Source of the DNA: Beutenbergia cavernae DSM 12333
GTDB lineage: Bacteria; Actinomycetota; Actinomycetes; Actinomycetales; Beutenbergiaceae
Direction: 5' to 3'
Assembly (NCBI RefSeq): GCF_000023105.1
Contig: NC_012669.1
Coordinates: 1,550,001 to 1,614,000 of the forward strand
DNA: 64,000 nt
Part shown: positions 8,648 through 17,377 of the stretch, one piece after another
Layout: the number at the start of each line of letters is the position of its first letter
Position numbering within the stretch: the first letter of the stretch is position 1
Notes under the pieces: model-generated
What the model saw: only the letters and a program-made list of their open reading frames with translations
What the model was told of the DNA's origin: nothing
Databases searched by the model: none
Translations under genes and position numbers: made by a program

Positions 8648-9717
8648 CCGGGATCGGCGGCCTCGGCCCCTGGCCGGGCACGGAGCCGTTCCCCGCGCAG
8701 CAGCAGGTGCTCGACGTCCTCGCCGCAGCGCCGTCCGGCGTCGAGGGCATCCCGCACCTCGTCACGCTGCCCGGCCGCGGCCCGGGAGGCGAGGCGGTGG
8801 GCCGGGCGCTCGCGCTCTCCGAGTCGATGCCGGCGACGCTCGAGCCGCACGGGTGGCGGCTCGGCCTCGTCGGGGACCACACGCTGCGCCGGGCGCGCTC
8901 GTGGCTCGCCGAGGACGTCGAGGCGCTCGGGCTCGCCGCTTCCGGCTACTCCGGCCCGCTGGCGCTGCCCGTGCTCGGGCCGTGGACCCTGGCCGCATCC
9001 ACATGGCTGCCGCGCGGCGAGCGCGTGGTGAGCGACGCCGTCGCGGTCCGGGACGTCGTCGCCGCGCTCGCCGCCGGAGTGCTCGACCACCTCGCCGCCG
9101 TGAGCCGCGCCCTGAGCTGGGCGACGATCCTGGGCGGCGAGGCGCCGGCGCAGCCGCCGGGCGAGCCAGCGGCGGCCGGCGGGGCGCCTCGGTTCACTGT
9201 CGTGCTCGCGGAGCCGCGCCTGGACGCGGTGCTGCACGGAGCGGTGTCCTCGTTCTCAGGCGTGTCGCGGCTGGCGTCGGTCGAGCCCGGCGTGGTGGCC
9301 GGTGCCGTGCGCACGCTGGTCGAGGCGTGGGCCGACGTGGCGGACGTCGTCGTCGTCGCGCCGGGCGACGCGGAGACGATCCGGACAGTGCGCTCGGCCG
9401 GGGTCGCCGGTCTGGCTCTGGACGTGCCGCGGCTCGGCGGCGCGGCGTGGGACGCCGTCGGCGAGGCGATCGAGTCCGGCCTGCGGCTGTGGGCCGGTGT
9501 CGCTCCGGCCCGGGGCGACGGCGCGGCGCCGCGGCCGGACGACGTCGCCCAGGTGCTGCTCGAGCCGTGGCGGCGGCTCGGTCTCGCCTCCGAGGGACTG
9601 GACGCCGTCGTCCTGACTCCGCGCTCCGGGCTTGCCGGGGCGTCACCGGCGGCGGCGCGCGCCACGCTGGACGACGTCGCGCGCGCCGCCGCGGCGCTGG
9701 GTGAGCTCGTCGCCTAG
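8644..9717 (+). CDS. MetE-like (cobalamin-independent methionine synthase family) protein of unknown function
   Basis: A 357-residue protein. It begins at the GTG at 8644, which overlaps the mnmA stop (GTGA). The barrel-like pattern and the GPWTLAAS and VVLTPRSGL segments resemble the C-terminal catalytic half of MetE. The protein is half the length of true MetE and lacks an obvious zinc-binding His-x-Cys motif, so methyl transfer to homocysteine is doubtful. A comparable orphan gene sits between mnmA and ligA in mycobacteria (Rv3015c, from memory), so the position is conserved and the function unresolved. The coupling suggests a link to thiolation or sulfur metabolism, but that is inference. 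Confidence 0.7.
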   Translation: MTGIGGLGPWPGTEPFPAQQQVLDVLAAAPSGVEGIPHLVTLPGRGPGGEAVGRALALSESMPATLEPHGWRLGLVGDHTLRRARSWLAEDVEALGLAASGYSGPLALPVLGPWTLAASTWLPRGERVVSDAVAVRDVVAALAAGVLDHLAAVSRALSWATILGGEAPAQPPGEPAAAGGAPRFTVVLAEPRLDAVLHGAVSSFSGVSRLASVEPGVVAGAVRTLVEAWADVADVVVVAPGDAETIRTVRSAGVAGLALDVPRLGGAAWDAVGEAIESGLRLWAGVAPARGDGAAPRPDDVAQVLLEPWRRLGLASEGLDAVVLTPRSGLAGASPAAARATLDDVARAAAALGELVA

Positions 9718-9765
9718 GACTGCGAGGGCCAACGCGCACGGGCTCGACCCGGCTCGATCACGACC

Positions 9766-10092
9766 TCAACGCGGGCCGGCCGGGCCGTAGGACCGCGTCA
9801 CGGTCGCGACCCGCACTTGGTAGTCCTCGTACCAGACGTCCCGCCCGCGCTGCTGGGCGACGAGGTGCTCGGCGACCCGCTTCCACGCCGCAGCCGCCGC
9901 ATCGTCCGCCCAGTACGAGACGGTGATCCCCAGGTCGTCGCGTGCGGACTCGATGCCGAGGAAGCCTGGCTCCTGCAGGGCCCGCTCCTCCAGGCGAGCG
10001 GCCATGCGGCCATAGCCGCGGTCACCCTCGGTGCGCAGCGACGTGAAGATGACCGCTGTGTAGGGCGGCTGCGGGGTCTCGGCGATCGGCAC
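9766..10092 (-). CDS. Antibiotic biosynthesis monooxygenase (ABM) domain protein
   Basis: A 108-residue single-domain protein. The pattern YTAVIFTSLR...GYGRMAARLEERALQEPGFLGIES...GITVSYWADDAAAAAWK matches the dimeric alpha/beta-barrel ABM fold. Most small stand-alone members have no known substrate, and some are heme-degrading or quinone monooxygenases. The start is GTG at 10092-10090, with TAGTGT 6 nt before it, which fits a leaderless mRNA. It is convergent with the MetE-like gene and divergent from the DUF222 gene. Confidence 0.8.
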   Translation of the reverse strand: MPIAETPQPPYTAVIFTSLRTEGDRGYGRMAARLEERALQEPGFLGIESARDDLGITVSYWADDAAAAAWKRVAEHLVAQQRGRDVWYEDYQVRVATVTRSYGPAGPR

Positions 10093-10310
10093 AGCGCGAC
10101 ACTAGGGGACACACCGGCTCTTCCGAGGCGGACCGTGCGTCGGCGGCGGGCGTGTCACGCGTGGCTGCGCCGGGGTCTTGGGGCGGGTTGGGGCGTCTGG
10201 GACGAGAGGGCTGGGGACGACGGCGGCCGGTGGCTCGATCGGCTGGGTCGTAGTGCGGGGGCATTCCCTCTTGGATGGCCTGGTCTGGCACAGCGAAATC
10301 TTGAGCCTGT

Positions 10311-10370
10311 GTTCGAATGCGAACGCTTGTCCGAAGGGGCTCGGCGTGGGAGAATCGTTCGTATGTTCGA
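10311..10370 (+). promoter_or_regulatory. GTTCG/CGAAC dyads in front of and across the DUF222 start
   Basis: GTTCG-AATG-CGAAC (10311-10324) is a perfect dyad. TCGTTCGTATGTTCGA (10355-10370) spans the start codon and matches 13 of 16 positions of the actinobacterial LexA box TCGAACATATGTTCGA. LexA control is only a possibility, because the left half-site is degenerate. Confidence 0.35.
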
Positions 10371-12586
10371 CGACGTCGCGACTGAGCGGCCGGGTGGCGT
10401 ACCTCCCCGCGGCCCGCTGCTCGATGTGCCCGCGCTCCCGGCGCGGTTCGCCGAACAGGACGCGGCGGAGGCGAGGTTCGCGGCGGATGACCCCGACGGG
10501 TACGCGGCGTGGGTCGACGAGGAGATCGCAGCGATCCGGCGAAGCGCGATCGGCTGGGACGAGTGGGAGGCCTGGGAGCCGGAGGTCGATGCCGGTTCTC
10601 CGGGCGCATCCACGGCTCCGACCGCCGGTTCCGCCGACGCGCCCACGGCTCCGGCCGCCGGTTCTCCGGGCGCATCCACGGCTCCGACCGCCGGTTCCGC
10701 CGACGCGCCCACGGCTCCGGCCGCCGCCGACCTGGAGATCGAGGCGCTGGGCACGCCCCTGGTGGCGCCGAGTCCGCTCGCAGACGGGCTCAACGCCGCT
10801 GATGCGGCCCGGTGGCGGCTGCGCGGTGACGCGCCGGCGCCGGACGCTGCGGCGCTCCGGGCGTGGCTCGGCCGCGGTCCGGGCGTGGGGTCGCTGCGGG
10901 TGCTCACGGAGCTGGACGCGGTGAAGCTCGCACCGGACGCGCTCGTGGAGGCCCTTGCCGGGTGGCACCAGCTGGAGGCGTACGCCGCGGCCGGGGTCCG
11001 GGCGCTGGCCGCCGAGCTGGCGACCCGGGCGGAGATGAATCCGCCCGCGCTCGCCCAGCACTCCGCTCGGGGGTGCGTCGCGGGGGACGAGATCGCCGTC
11101 GCTCTCGGTGTGTCCCGGCGCAGGGGCGGAACGCTCGTCGCCGAGGGAGAGGCGCTCGTCGGTCCGCTCGCCGACGTCGGGGAGGCGCTCGCGGCCGGTC
11201 GCGTCGACGCCGGCAAGGCCAGGATCTACACCACGCTGCTCGGTGACACGGACTACGACACGATCCTCGCCGTCGTCGACGCGACGCTGCCACGGGCGCC
11301 GGAGCTGTCGCACCACGCACTGGAACGGGTCCTGCGCACGGCGCTCACGCAGGCGCTCGGAGCCGACGCAGCCACGCGGCACGCGCACGCGCGCGCCGGC
11401 CGGCGCCTGGACGCGCCGAGGCCGTTGGCGGACGGGATGGCGAAGCTCGTCGCCGTCCTGCCCGCGCCAGACGCGATCACGATCCACGCGACCTGTGACG
11501 CCGCTGCCCGGGCCGCCCGCGCCGGCGGCGACGAGCGCACCCTGGACCAGCTCCGCGCCGACACCCTGGTTCTCCTCGCTGAGCACGCCATGCGCACAGG
11601 CTCGGTCGGCGGGTGCCCCGACAGGGCAGCGAGCGACACCGCCGACGGGCGCCGCGACGACGCCGAGACCGGCGGCGAGCGCCGCGACGACGCCGAGACC
11701 GTCGGTGAGCGCCGCGACGACGCCGAGACCGTCGGTGAGCGCCGCGACGACGCCGAGACCGTCGGTGAGCGCCGCGACGACGCCCAGACCGCCGACGGGT
11801 GCCGCGACGACGCCCAGACCGCCGACGCCGGTCCGGCAGACGGGTGCGCGGAGCCCGCCGACCCCTCGGCCACCGCTCCGGATGCGTCCGAACCCCGGTC
11901 GCCGGTGATGTGGCTGGCCCGCACGGGCGGTGCGCCCGTGACGGTCCAGGTCACGGTGGCCGCATCGACGCTGCTCGGTCTGGACGAGGCGCCCGGAATG
12001 CTGGCGGGGTACGGCGCGATCGACGCCGTCACCACGCGAGCGCTCGCGGCCGGGGGCACATGGCGGCGGATCGTCACGGACCCGCTGTCCGGCACGGTCC
12101 TCGACGTCGGCACCACGACGTACCGGCCCCCGGCCGCGCTCGCGCGACACGTTCGCGCCCGGGACCGGCACTGCGTCGAACCGTCGTGCCTGACGTCGGC
12201 GGAGGCGTGCGATCTCGACCACCTCGTCGAGTACCCGCACGGGCCGACGAGCGCGCACAACCTCGCGCCCGCCTGTCGTCGCTTCCATCTCCTCAAGACG
12301 CACGCCGGATGGACCATCGCGCGTCACGACGACGGGTCCTACACCATCACCACCGCGACTGGGCAGACTCGCATCGTTCACCCGGAGGGCCTCGTACCGC
12401 CCACCCGTCCCGAGGCGCCACCTCCGCCCGCCGCGACGCCGCTCCCGCCCGCCGGCAGGCCGCCGACGCCCGCGCCGTCGCCGCCCGCGACCGCGTGGCA
12501 GGACGACCCCGGCGACCCGTATCCCGGCTCTGACGAGCGCCGACCCACCCACCCGCCCGGAGCCCGGCGAGCCGCCGCCGTTCTAG
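10363..12586 (+). CDS. DUF222/HNH endonuclease domain protein with repeat inserts and a probable 3' frameshift
   Basis: A protein of about 740 residues of the actinobacterial 13E12-like family. Order: an Asp/Glu-rich N-terminus, a Gly/Ser/Ala/Thr/Pro repeat (four 11-residue units, DNA 10591-10722), the DUF222 helical region, a hydrophilic repeat of six 10-residue units (DNA 11647-11826), then an HNH domain. The HNH domain shows CVEPSCL, DLDHL, HNLAPACR and FHLLKTH; one of the usual paired His residues is Phe. In the main frame there is no stop until 13494, deep inside the antisense MBL gene. One frame over, the sequence ends in a short PEPGEPPPF tail with TAG at 12584-12586, right at the MBL stop. 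A one-base insertion at about 12530-12570 would explain this. Function unknown; the family proliferates in actinobacterial genomes. Confidence 0.8.
10591..10722 (+). repeat. Two 66-bp (four 33-bp) in-frame tandem repeats in the DUF222 gene
   Basis: Copies at 10591-10656 and 10657-10722 are near identical. Each encodes GSPGASTAPTA followed by GSADAPTAPAA, a flexible Ala/Thr/Pro linker. Two diverged 33-bp units alternate, implying duplication first of 33 and then of 66 bp. Confidence 0.9.
11647..11826 (+). repeat. Six 30-bp in-frame tandem repeats in the DUF222 gene
   Basis: Six 10-codon units of the type GERRDDAETV, three of them almost identical at the DNA level and the last two diverged (DAQTAD). 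The array inserts a charged, probably unstructured stretch between the DUF222 and HNH parts. There are no spacers, so this is not a CRISPR array. Confidence 0.9.
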
Positions 12587-13398
12587 GTGAGGTGGTCGAA
12601 GTCCCCGCGCACCCACGCCGCGTGGCGCTCGGCCGAGGTCTGGACGACGGCGCTCGCGTCCGCGGGGATGACGCCCTCGAAGTTGTTGTACAGGTGCTCG
12701 AACGGGAATCGGCCCACGTGCTCGGCCACGCGCAGGACCACGGCTCCGGACAGCGGGATCCGGTTCGGGTAGCTGCGCATGAAGCTGACGGACGTGCGGT
12801 CGGGGTTCGCGAAGATCGTGTCGCCGGAGAGGAGCACCCCGCGACCGTCCGCGCCGGCTGCCCAGTGCGCGACGGCGCTCCCGGGGAAGTGCCCTCCCGG
12901 CTGCGTGAGCGTGATGCCGGGGAGCACCTCGAGGTCGCCGGACCATGGCCGGATCACGGGGTCGGGCCGCGCGACCCACTCCATGTCGGCCTCCGCCACG
13001 AGCACAGGCACGTCGCCGAGCCGCCTGCTCCACTCCACCTGGACGCCGAACATGTGGGGATGCGACGCCGCGATCGCCACGACGGGGCCGAGCGCGCGCA
13101 CCTGCTCGACGACGTCGTCGTCGAGGTAGCCGAGCGGGTCCCACAGCAGGTTCCCGGACGGCGTGCGCACCACCTTGCTCTGTTGCCCGATCCCGACGCG
13201 CGGCAGGCCCGTCACGCCGATCAGGTCCGGCTCGAGCTCCTCGAACGCGGCGCTCGTCCCGCTTGCGGCGAGCTCCTCGAGCGACGTCCAGAGCTGCCCC
13301 TGGGCAGGAACCCACTGACGCTCGTCGGCGCAAATCGCGCAGACGTCCACCCGTTCGGCGTGCTCGACGGCGCACGTGGCGCAGATCACGAAGGTCAT
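12583..13398 (-). CDS. MBL-fold metallo-hydrolase with N-terminal zinc ribbon
   Basis: A 271-residue protein. The N-terminus carries two CxxC knuckles (C6/C9 and C20/C23), a small zinc ribbon. The body follows the metallo-beta-lactamase fold: a degenerate first metal motif SHPHMFG (HxH kept, the following DH lost), GGHFPGSA with the third His, and LLSGDTIF with the bridging Asp. Loss of the DH pair suggests one metal site or altered chemistry. Substrate unknown. The stop overlaps the proposed end of the DUF222 gene by 4 nt. It is divergent from the DUF4037 gene with a 67-bp gap. Confidence 0.78.
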   Translation of the reverse strand: MTFVICATCAVEHAERVDVCAICADERQWVPAQGQLWTSLEELAASGTSAAFEELEPDLIGVTGLPRVGIGQQSKVVRTPSGNLLWDPLGYLDDDVVEQVRALGPVVAIAASHPHMFGVQVEWSRRLGDVPVLVAEADMEWVARPDPVIRPWSGDLEVLPGITLTQPGGHFPGSAVAHWAAGADGRGVLLSGDTIFANPDRTSVSFMRSYPNRIPLSGAVVLRVAEHVGRFPFEHLYNNFEGVIPADASAVVQTSAERHAAWVRGDFDHLT

Positions 13399-13465
13399 GG
13401 CACCAGAGTGCCAGGTTCGCCCAAAGGGCTCGACGTGGGCCGTCGTCGTCCGCTCTGCTGGTCAC

Positions 13466-14527
13466 GTGAACGACGACGACATGCCGGGTTCTGAGCTCGC
13501 CCGCCGCTTCCACGACGACGTCGTCGGCCCGCTCGTCGGGACCCGCTTTCCCGGTCTGCGCTACGCGGCGGGCCGCTGGGGCTCGGGGTCGGACGTGCTC
13601 GGCCTCGACGACGCGCAGAGCCGGGACCACGACTGGGGCGCGCGTCTCGCGCTCGTCGTCGACGACGCCGACGCCGCCGCCCTGCCCGCCCTCGACGCCG
13701 CCCTCGCGGACGGGTTGCCCGAGACGTTTCTCGGCCGGCCGGTGCGGTTCCCCACGACATGGGACCCGTCAGCGACCCACAAGGTCCAGCTCGACACCGT
13801 GCACGGCTTCGCGAACGGGCACCTCGGCGTCGACACGCGCGGCGGGCTGGAGGACATCGACTGGCTCTGCGTCACCGGCCAGGGCGTGCTCGAGGTGGTC
13901 GCCGGCCCCACGTTCGTCGACACCACTCGCGAGCTCGAGCCGCTGCACGCGTCGCTCGCCCGCTATCCCGACGGCGTCGAGGCCTACCTGCTGGTCTGCG
14001 GCTGGCACCGCCTCGGGCAGGGGATGCATCTCGTCGGCCGGGCGGCGCAGCGCGGCGGCGACGTCGCCTGGCGCGTGCTCGTGGCAGGCCTCGTCGACGA
14101 CGTCGTCGGCCTGGCGTTCCTGCTCGAGCGACGCTGGATGCCGTACCCGAAGTGGCGCGACGTGCTCCTCGCGCGCCTGCCGATCGCCGGCGACCTGACG
14201 GCGTCTCTGGGCGCGGCGCTCACGGCCACGGACTGGCGCTCGGCCGAGGACGCCCTCGCCGACGCGACGGACGTCCTCGCGCGCGTCCAGCGCGGGCGAG
14301 GCCTGCCGGCTCCGGCGTCCGGCACCCAGCCGTTCTTCGACCGGCCGTTCCGCACCGTCCCCGACGACTGGGTCGGTGCCATGCTCGACGGCGTCCCGCC
14401 CGATCTCGCGGCGCTCCCGCGGGTGGGATCCGTCGAGCAGTGGGTCAGCTCCGTGGACGTCCTCGCGAGGCCCGCGAACCGCGCGGCGATCGCGGCGGCC
14501 TACCGCGCCTGGCTCGAGTCCGCGTAG
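13466..14527 (+). CDS. DUF4037 domain protein, nucleotidyltransferase-like
   Basis: A 353-residue protein. RWGSGSDVLGLDDAQSRDHDWGARL near residues 31-55 matches the DUF4037 signature, which resembles the GS-x-D motif of nucleotidyltransferases. The C-terminal half is helical with no clear motif. Known members are uncharacterised, and some occur near resistance or stress genes. The GTG at 13466 gives the N-terminus VNDDDMPGSE. An ATG at 13481 is the alternative, and neither has a strong ribosome-binding site. The end overlaps the convergent MFS gene by 28 nt. Confidence 0.75.
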   Translation: MNDDDMPGSELARRFHDDVVGPLVGTRFPGLRYAAGRWGSGSDVLGLDDAQSRDHDWGARLALVVDDADAAALPALDAALADGLPETFLGRPVRFPTTWDPSATHKVQLDTVHGFANGHLGVDTRGGLEDIDWLCVTGQGVLEVVAGPTFVDTTRELEPLHASLARYPDGVEAYLLVCGWHRLGQGMHLVGRAAQRGGDVAWRVLVAGLVDDVVGLAFLLERRWMPYPKWRDVLLARLPIAGDLTASLGAALTATDWRSAEDALADATDVLARVQRGRGLPAPASGTQPFFDRPFRTVPDDWVGAMLDGVPPDLAALPRVGSVEQWVSSVDVLARPANRAAIAAAYRAWLESA

Positions 14528-16065
14528 GCGCCCGACCGCCCCCGCCGCAGCAGGATCGGGGCCACGACGGCGAGCACCGCGAGCACGGCGGCGCCGACGA
14601 GGGCGCTGGCCCGAAGGCCGTCGACGAACGCGACCCGCGCGAGCTCGGTGAGGGCCTCCGCCGCGTCCCCCGGCAGCCGGGCGGCCACCTCGAGCGCCGT
14701 CGCCAGGCCGGACGTCACGGCCGCCACGGCGTCGGCCGGAAGGTCCGTAGGCAGTCCGGAGCTCATCGAGGTGCGGTACGCGGCGGCGGCGACCGAGCCC
14801 AGCACGGCGATGCCCAGCGCGGCACCGAGCTCGTTCGCCGTCTCCGACAGCGCAGACGCCGCGCCGGACCGGCTGGGGCTCACGCTGGCCACGACGAGGT
14901 CGGTGGCGAGCGCCATGATCCCGCTGATCCCGGCACCGATGAGGGCCGCCCCGATCACGGACCGCGCCAGCCCGTCGTCCACGGGCGTGCCGCTGAACAC
15001 GACGAACCCCACCGCCGCCACCCCGGCGCCGACCCCGACGATGGCCGCGCTCGGCACGCGCGACGAGAGCGTTGTCGCGACGACGGCGAACCCGCCCACG
15101 GCCGCCAGCACGGGCAGGAGCCACAGCGCCGCCGTCAGCGGGCTCAGCTCCAGCACGAGCTGCAGGTACTGGCTGTGCGTGAGCATGACGCCGACGAGGG
15201 AGAACATCGCCAGCGACCCGGCGACGAGCGCTGCGCTGAACCGGCGCGAGGCGAACAGCGACACGTCGACCAGGGGTGTCGCGAGCCGTCGCTGCCGGGC
15301 GACGAACCCCGCGCCGCACGCCAGGCCGGCCCCGGCGGCGGCGAGCGCCGCCGGCGTCACGGCGCCGTGCTCCGCGACGGTCTTGATCGCCCAGACGAGC
15401 GGCAGGATCGCCGCGAGCGACAGGACGGCGCTGAACAGGTCCAGCCGGTCGGGTCGCGGGTGCCGATACTCGGGCACGACGAGCGGGGTCACGATGAGGA
15501 GCCCGACGAGCACCGGCACGTTCACGAGGAACACCGACCCCCACCAGAAGTGCTCGAGCAGCACCCCGCCGGCGATCGGTCCGAGCGCCGAACCGCCCGC
15601 GAACCCGGCCGTCCAGATCCCGATCGCGCGGGTGCGTTCGCCGTCGTCCGGGAACATGTTCCGGATGAGCGACAGGGTCGAGGGCATGAGCGTGGCCCCA
15701 CCGACTCCCATGAGGGCGCGGGCGGCGATCAGCACGGGGGCCGACGGCGCGAACGCGGCGAGCAGCGACGCGACGCCGAACACGACGGCGCCGAGCATGA
15801 GGAGGCGGCGCCGGCCGATGCGGTCGCCCACGTTGCCCATGACGATGAGCAGCCCGGCCAGCAGGAACCCGTAGACGTCGAGGATCCACAGCATCTGGCT
15901 CGCGGTCGGGTCGAGGGCCTGCGCGATGGACGGGATCGCGAGGTACAGGATCGACATGTCCATCGAGGTCAGCAGCACGGGCAGGAGCAGGACGGCGAGG
16001 CCCCACCACCGCCGCCGGTCGGGCGGCGCGCTGCGGTGGGCGGGCGCCGGGGCGGTCTCGGGCAC
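14500..16065 (-). CDS. MFS drug exporter, DHA2 (14-TM) family
   Basis: A 521-residue transporter of the QacA/EmrB type. Its hydrophobic profile gives about 14 segments. Motif A reads GNVGDRIGRRRLLMLG near residue 82. GVGGATLMPSTLSLIRN near 122 and the antiporter motif C-like GSALGPIAGGVLL near 157 follow. It is expected to expel hydrophobic or cationic compounds using the proton gradient. The start is GTG at 16065-16063 with GAGGAGAG upstream; the longer open frame would run through the operator. It is divergent from a TetR regulator, with a double palindrome between them, the classic repressor-exporter pair. Confidence 0.9.
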   Translation of the reverse strand: MPETAPAPAHRSAPPDRRRWWGLAVLLLPVLLTSMDMSILYLAIPSIAQALDPTASQMLWILDVYGFLLAGLLIVMGNVGDRIGRRRLLMLGAVVFGVASLLAAFAPSAPVLIAARALMGVGGATLMPSTLSLIRNMFPDDGERTRAIGIWTAGFAGGSALGPIAGGVLLEHFWWGSVFLVNVPVLVGLLIVTPLVVPEYRHPRPDRLDLFSAVLSLAAILPLVWAIKTVAEHGAVTPAALAAAGAGLACGAGFVARQRRLATPLVDVSLFASRRFSAALVAGSLAMFSLVGVMLTHSQYLQLVLELSPLTAALWLLPVLAAVGGFAVVATTLSSRVPSAAIVGVGAGVAAVGFVVFSGTPVDDGLARSVIGAALIGAGISGIMALATDLVVASVSPSRSGAASALSETANELGAALGIAVLGSVAAAAYRTSMSSGLPTDLPADAVAAVTSGLATALEVAARLPGDAAEALTELARVAFVDGLRASALVGAAVLAVLAVVAPILLRRGRSGAYADSSQAR

Positions 16066-16086
16066 GGCATCTCTCCTCGAACTCAA

Positions 16087-16128
16087 CGTGCGTACGGTGT
16101 ACGCGCTCGTGCGTACACCGTACGCACG
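16087..16128. promoter_or_regulatory. Double palindromic TetR operator
   Basis: An 18-bp perfect inverted repeat (16087-16104 with 16111-16128). Each arm contains its own palindrome, CGTAC-ggt-GTACG at 16091-16103 and CGTAC-acc-GTACG at 16112-16124. Centres are 21 bp apart, two helical turns, which would seat two TetR dimers on one face. It lies between the divergent MFS and TetR genes. Confidence 0.8.
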
Positions 16129-16155
16129 CACCTAGGATGTGCGCAAGGAGGACCG

Positions 16156-16827
16156 ATGCCGCGCACCCCCGTCCGCACGCTCGGCCACGACGCGATCGTG
16201 GCCGCCGCCGTCGAGCTCGCCGACGCCCAGGGCATCGACGCCGTCTCGATGCGCCGTGTCGCCGAGCAGCTCGGCGCGGGCACGATGTCGCTGTACCGCC
16301 ACGTCGCGACGAAGGACGAGCTCGTCGCGGCGATGGTGGAGCGAGTCACCGACGCCTACGCGTACCCCGACCCGGCCGGCATGGACTGGCGGGCACGGAT
16401 GCACGCCATGGCCCGGCGCGAGTGGGACATGTACGTCGAGCATCCGTGGGTGCTCGTGGTGCTGGCGACGGCGACGCCGCCGTTCGGCCCGGCGTCGTTC
16501 CGCGCGATGGAGTGGGCGCTCGCCGCGCTCGAGCCGCTCCGCCTCGCTCCCGAGGACGCCGGTGCCGCGATCATGACGGTGACGAACTACCTCCAGGGGA
16601 GCGCGCGAGTCGTCCTCGGGCGTCCGCAGCGCGACGACGCCGAGGAGCTGCTGGAGAGCGTCGACCCAGGAACGCTGTGGCGCGAACGGCTGTCGGCGGT
16701 CGAGCTGGCCGACTACCCGCGGCTGCGGGCCCTCATCTCGTCACCGTTCCTGCGGGATCCCGCCGCGTGGTTCGAGAACGGCCTCGACGTCGTGCTGGAC
16801 GGCGTCGCCGCGCGCGCCCGCTCCTGA
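16156..16827 (+). CDS. TetR-family transcriptional repressor of the adjacent MFS exporter
   Basis: A 223-residue regulator. The N-terminal helix-turn-helix covers about residues 10-56 (AVSMRRVAEQLGAGTMSLYRHVATKDEL). The C-terminal ligand-binding domain resembles TetR_C (ATATPPFGPASFRAMEWALAAL). An AAGGAGGA ribosome-binding site lies 5 nt before the ATG. The operator directly upstream and the divergent exporter imply repression of both genes, relieved by an exporter substrate. The ligand cannot be read. Confidence 0.92.
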   Translation: MPRTPVRTLGHDAIVAAAVELADAQGIDAVSMRRVAEQLGAGTMSLYRHVATKDELVAAMVERVTDAYAYPDPAGMDWRARMHAMARREWDMYVEHPWVLVVLATATPPFGPASFRAMEWALAALEPLRLAPEDAGAAIMTVTNYLQGSARVVLGRPQRDDAEELLESVDPGTLWRERLSAVELADYPRLRALISSPFLRDPAAWFENGLDVVLDGVAARARS

Positions 16828-16828
16828 C

Positions 16829-17377
16829 TCACCAGCCGAAGAACGGCACCCCGGCGGCGTCGGGCACCACCGCGAGCAGCACCACCAGAGCGATCGCCGC
16901 GACGGCGAGCCAGACGATCGCGCGGAGGGGTCGGTGCCGGGCGTTCGCGATGACCCGGGTCGACGCGACGAAGGCGGCCAGACCCGCGACGAGCGGGTAG
17001 AGCACGCCGAGCGTGCCCTGGGTGCCGTCCGTGCACACGGGGTAGCTCCATCCCTCGGTGTCGCAGCCGGTGACGGTGACGTTGACGACGACCGCGACGG
17101 CGGCGGGGACGGCGATGCTCGCGAGGAGAGCGAAGACGCCCAGCGCGGTCAGGATGCCGGAGCGCGACGGCGGTCGCCGGACCGAGAAGACCTGGTCCAG
17201 CGGCGGCGCGACACCGTACGTCTCCTGGACCCGTGCCGGGGCGGGCTGCGGTGCGGCGGGCGCGGCCGGCGCTGGGGCGACGCCGTACGGCTGGCCGGGC
17301 GCGACGCCGTACGGCTGGCCCTGCGGTGGGGGCGGCGGCGTCTGCGGGACCTGCCCGTAGCTGGGGTCGAACGTCAT
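16829..17377 (-). CDS. Proline-rich small membrane protein, cassette type A, copy 2
   Basis: A 182-residue protein. Residues 1-65 are Pro/Gln/Tyr-rich, with the repeated GQPYGVAP. Three or four hydrophobic segments follow. Between the first two is a short loop, GCDTEGWSYPVC, with two cysteines ten positions apart, probably extracytoplasmic. The end is GVPFFGW. It is clearly paralogous to the gene at 17811 (GCASDSWTYPVC, GVPYFG). Its start overlaps the stop of the type B gene by 4 nt (17374-17377), so the pair is translationally coupled. I do not recognise a characterised family. The Pro-rich tail plus small TM bundle resembles actinobacterial DUF4190-like proteins. Confidence 0.7.
   Translation of the reverse strand: MTFDPSYGQVPQTPPPPPQGQPYGVAPGQPYGVAPAPAAPAAPQPAPARVQETYGVAPPLDQVFSVRRPPSRSGILTALGVFALLASIAVPAAVAVVVNVTVTGCDTEGWSYPVCTDGTQGTLGVLYPLVAGLAAFVASTRVIANARHRPLRAIVWLAVAAIALVVLLAVVPDAAGVPFFGW

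Noticed and set aside
11647-11826. 30-bp repeats considered as a CRISPR array.
   Set aside because: Units are contiguous, without spacers, and in frame inside the DUF222 gene.
12587-13494. Main-frame continuation of the DUF222 protein by 300 residues.
   Set aside because: Antisense to the MBL gene, with low-complexity composition and no domain. A 3' frameshift is the simpler explanation.
13759-16155. Plus-strand open frame of about 800 codons before the TetR gene.
   Set aside because: Overlaps the DUF4037 gene in another frame and is antisense to the MFS exporter. Only the part from 16156 is TetR.
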